Source: an uncultured Acidimicrobiales bacterium (GTDB lineage: Bacteria; Actinomycetota; Acidimicrobiia; Acidimicrobiales; Hopanoidiivorantaceae). From it: a DNA stretch of 64,000 nt. The stretch lies in NCBI GenBank assembly GCA_958295755.1, contig OY282367.1:1616022-1680021 (forward strand), read 5' to 3'. Both the position numbers and the translations under genes were made by a program. The notes under the pieces were generated by a model. That model was not told the DNA's origin. It made no database searches and saw only the letters and a program-made list of their open reading frames with translations. The stretch's first letter is position 1. Every line of letters starts with the position of its first letter. Below, piece by piece: positions 36,001-39,000 of this stretch.

Positions 36001-39000
36001 GGTACTAACCGCACGAGATTAATCAATGTGTTAGATTACGCCACTGATGGCGGCTACACCATTACTTGTGGCACTGCGACTGCTATAGATACCACAGAGC
36101 TAAACACGGTTGTGCGTGATAGCTCTGGCGATGGCTGCTCTTTCACTATCACACCTAAAGCTGTTCAGGGTACTGCTGGCTTTACTGTGCCTTTGACTTC
36201 TGATGGTGGCGATACTGAAAACGCGGTGTTTTCTATTGAGGTTGGCCCGGCTTCAACTATTACCTATACCGCACCTACTGGGTTGTTGGTGGGGCGTAAC
36301 CGTAACTTAAACATTGATGCTTCAGGTTATGTATCTGAAGCTGGTAGCGGCTATGTGATCTCTTGTTCAGATGCTACGAGTTTGCATGCCAGGCTTTCTT
36401 CTGTTGCTAGAGCTGCTAATAGCTGTTCTTATACCATCACACCAGATAGGGCTGCCACAGCAGGTAATGCTACATTTACAGTTACCTTCACTTCCGATGG
36501 TGGCCATTCTGTAGATGGGACGATAACAGTTGAGATCGGCCCAGATTCAACTATTACATATAGCGCGCCGTCTGGGTTGAATATAGGGCGTAACCTGACC
36601 CTTGAGATTGATGTGACAGCTCACGCTACTGAAGCGAACCCGTCTAGCTATAGCATTTCTTGTGGTGATGCTACCGGTGTGGATACTACTAGGTTGGTTG
36701 GGGTTACCCATACCGGCTCCAGCTGTACTTTCACTGTTGATCCGATTGATACTCTGGCTATTGGTTTGCAGGGTGCCACTACTTTTGCTGTGCCGGTTAG
36801 CTCTACTGGTGGTGCTACAGCTAGTGCTTCTTTCACGGTAAATATTGGCCCGGATTCAAGCATTACTGTTTCTCCGCCTTCTGCTATTGCTGTGGCTGCT
36901 AGCCGTTCCCGCACGGTTGATTTCTCAAGTTACGCTACTGATGCTGGGGGCTACACGATTTCTTGTGGCACTCCTACAACCGCATCTAGTCTGATTACTA
37001 TTGGCACCCCAACTGGTTGTAGTGTTGCTATCACTTCTGGTTCTAGCATGGGCACAGCGACTGTTTCTGTGGCCTTTACCTCAGATGGTGGTGCTACCGC
37101 TACGGGTTCATTTAGCTTTGATGTGGGTGCTGCTTCTAACATCGTGTTCACCGCGCCTACCGGTCTGAAGGTTGCTACTAACCGCACGAGAGTAATCAAT
37201 GTCTTAGATCACGCCACAGATGGCGGCTACACGATTACTTGTGGCACTGCGACCAGCATAGATACCACAGAGCTGCAGTCAGTTACGCGTATCACTTCTG
37301 GTGCTGGTTGTTCGTTTACTATCACACCTAAGAATGTTCAAGGTGCTGCTAGCTTTACTGTGCCACTTACTTCAGATGGTGGCGATACCGAAAATGCGGT
37401 GTTTGCTATTGAGGTTGGCCCGGCTTCAACTCTCAGGTATTCTCCGCCGTCTGGTTTGAGTGTTGCTCGTAATCGTACTCTCAGTATTGATGCGCTGGAT
37501 CAGATAACTGAAGATGCTGCCTATACGGTTACTTGTGCTGATGCTTCAGGTGTAGATACTTCTAAGTTCACAGCTACCAGAACTACTACTGGTGATGGTT
37601 GTACCTTCACGGTGGATCCTGTAGATTCACTGACTCCGACTAACCAGAATGTGACTTTCACAGTTACCTTCACTTCTAGTGCGGGCACAGGCTCAGCTTC
37701 TAGCATTGAAGGCACCTTTACTGTAAACATCGGCCCCGATTCAACTATTACATACACCGCACCCACCGGACTAAAAGTCGGGCGTAACCGCACTTTGGTA
37801 ATCGATGCCTTAGATCATGTAACTGAAAGCAGTGCCTATACGGTGTCTTGTGGTGACGCGACAGGTGTGGATAACACTAAGTTGACTGGTGTTACTCGTT
37901 CTAGTTGTACCTTCACCGTAGATCCGATAGACACTCTCGCGTCTGGCTCACAGGGTGATACTACCTTTACTGTGCCGCTTAGCTCTACTGGTGGCCATAC
38001 CTTAGATGCGACCTTTACTGTAAACATCGGCCCTGACTCAACTATTTCTTACAGCGGGCCCACTGGGCTGCTAGTGGGCCGTAACCAAACCCTAGAGATT
38101 GATGCTTCTGGTTATGTGTCTGAGACTGCTGGTAGCGGCTATGTGATTTCTTGTGGTGATGCGGCGAGTTTGCATTCCAGACTTGCCTCTGTAGTTAGGG
38201 CGGCTGATAGTTGTTCTTATACCATCACGCCTTATGTTTTTGCTTCAGCAGGTGATGCTACCTTTAGTGTTACTTTCACTTCTGATGGTGGCGATACTCG
38301 CTCTGAGACGATAACAGTTGAGATCGGCCCCAATAGCACTATTTCATATAGCGCACCCACGTTGATGGTCGGTCGTAACCGCACCTTGGTGATTGATGTG
38401 TTAGATCACATAACTGAAAATGCTGCCTACACAGTGTCTTGTGGTGATGCAACAGGAGTGGATAACACCAAGTTGACTTCGGTTTCTCATACGGGTTCTA
38501 GTTGTACTTTCACTGTTGATCCGATTGATGCTCTAGCTAGCGGCTCGCAGGGTGATACTAGCTTTACTGTGCCGCTCACCTCAACTGGTGGTCACACCCG
38601 AGATGCGACCTTTACTGTAAATGTCGGCCCGGATAGCACTATTACCTATAGCGCGCCGACGTTGAAGGTGGGGCGGAATCGTACTTTTGTGATTGATGTG
38701 TTGTCTTATGTGACTGAGGCGAATCCGTCTAATTATGTGATTTCTTGTGGTGATGCTACGAGTGTGGATACTACTAGGTTGGTTTCGGTTTCTCAAAGCG
38801 GTTCTAGCTGTACCTTCACGGTTGATCCGATAAATACTCTGGCTAGTAGCTTGCAGGGTGATGCTAGTTTCACTGTGCCGGTTAGCTCTACTGGCGGCCA
38901 CAGCATAGATGCTGTTTTCACGGTTGATGTTGGCGCGGATTCTGTGATTGTGGTTTCTGCTCCTTCAGCTATTGGTATTCCTGCTAGTAGTGCTCGCACG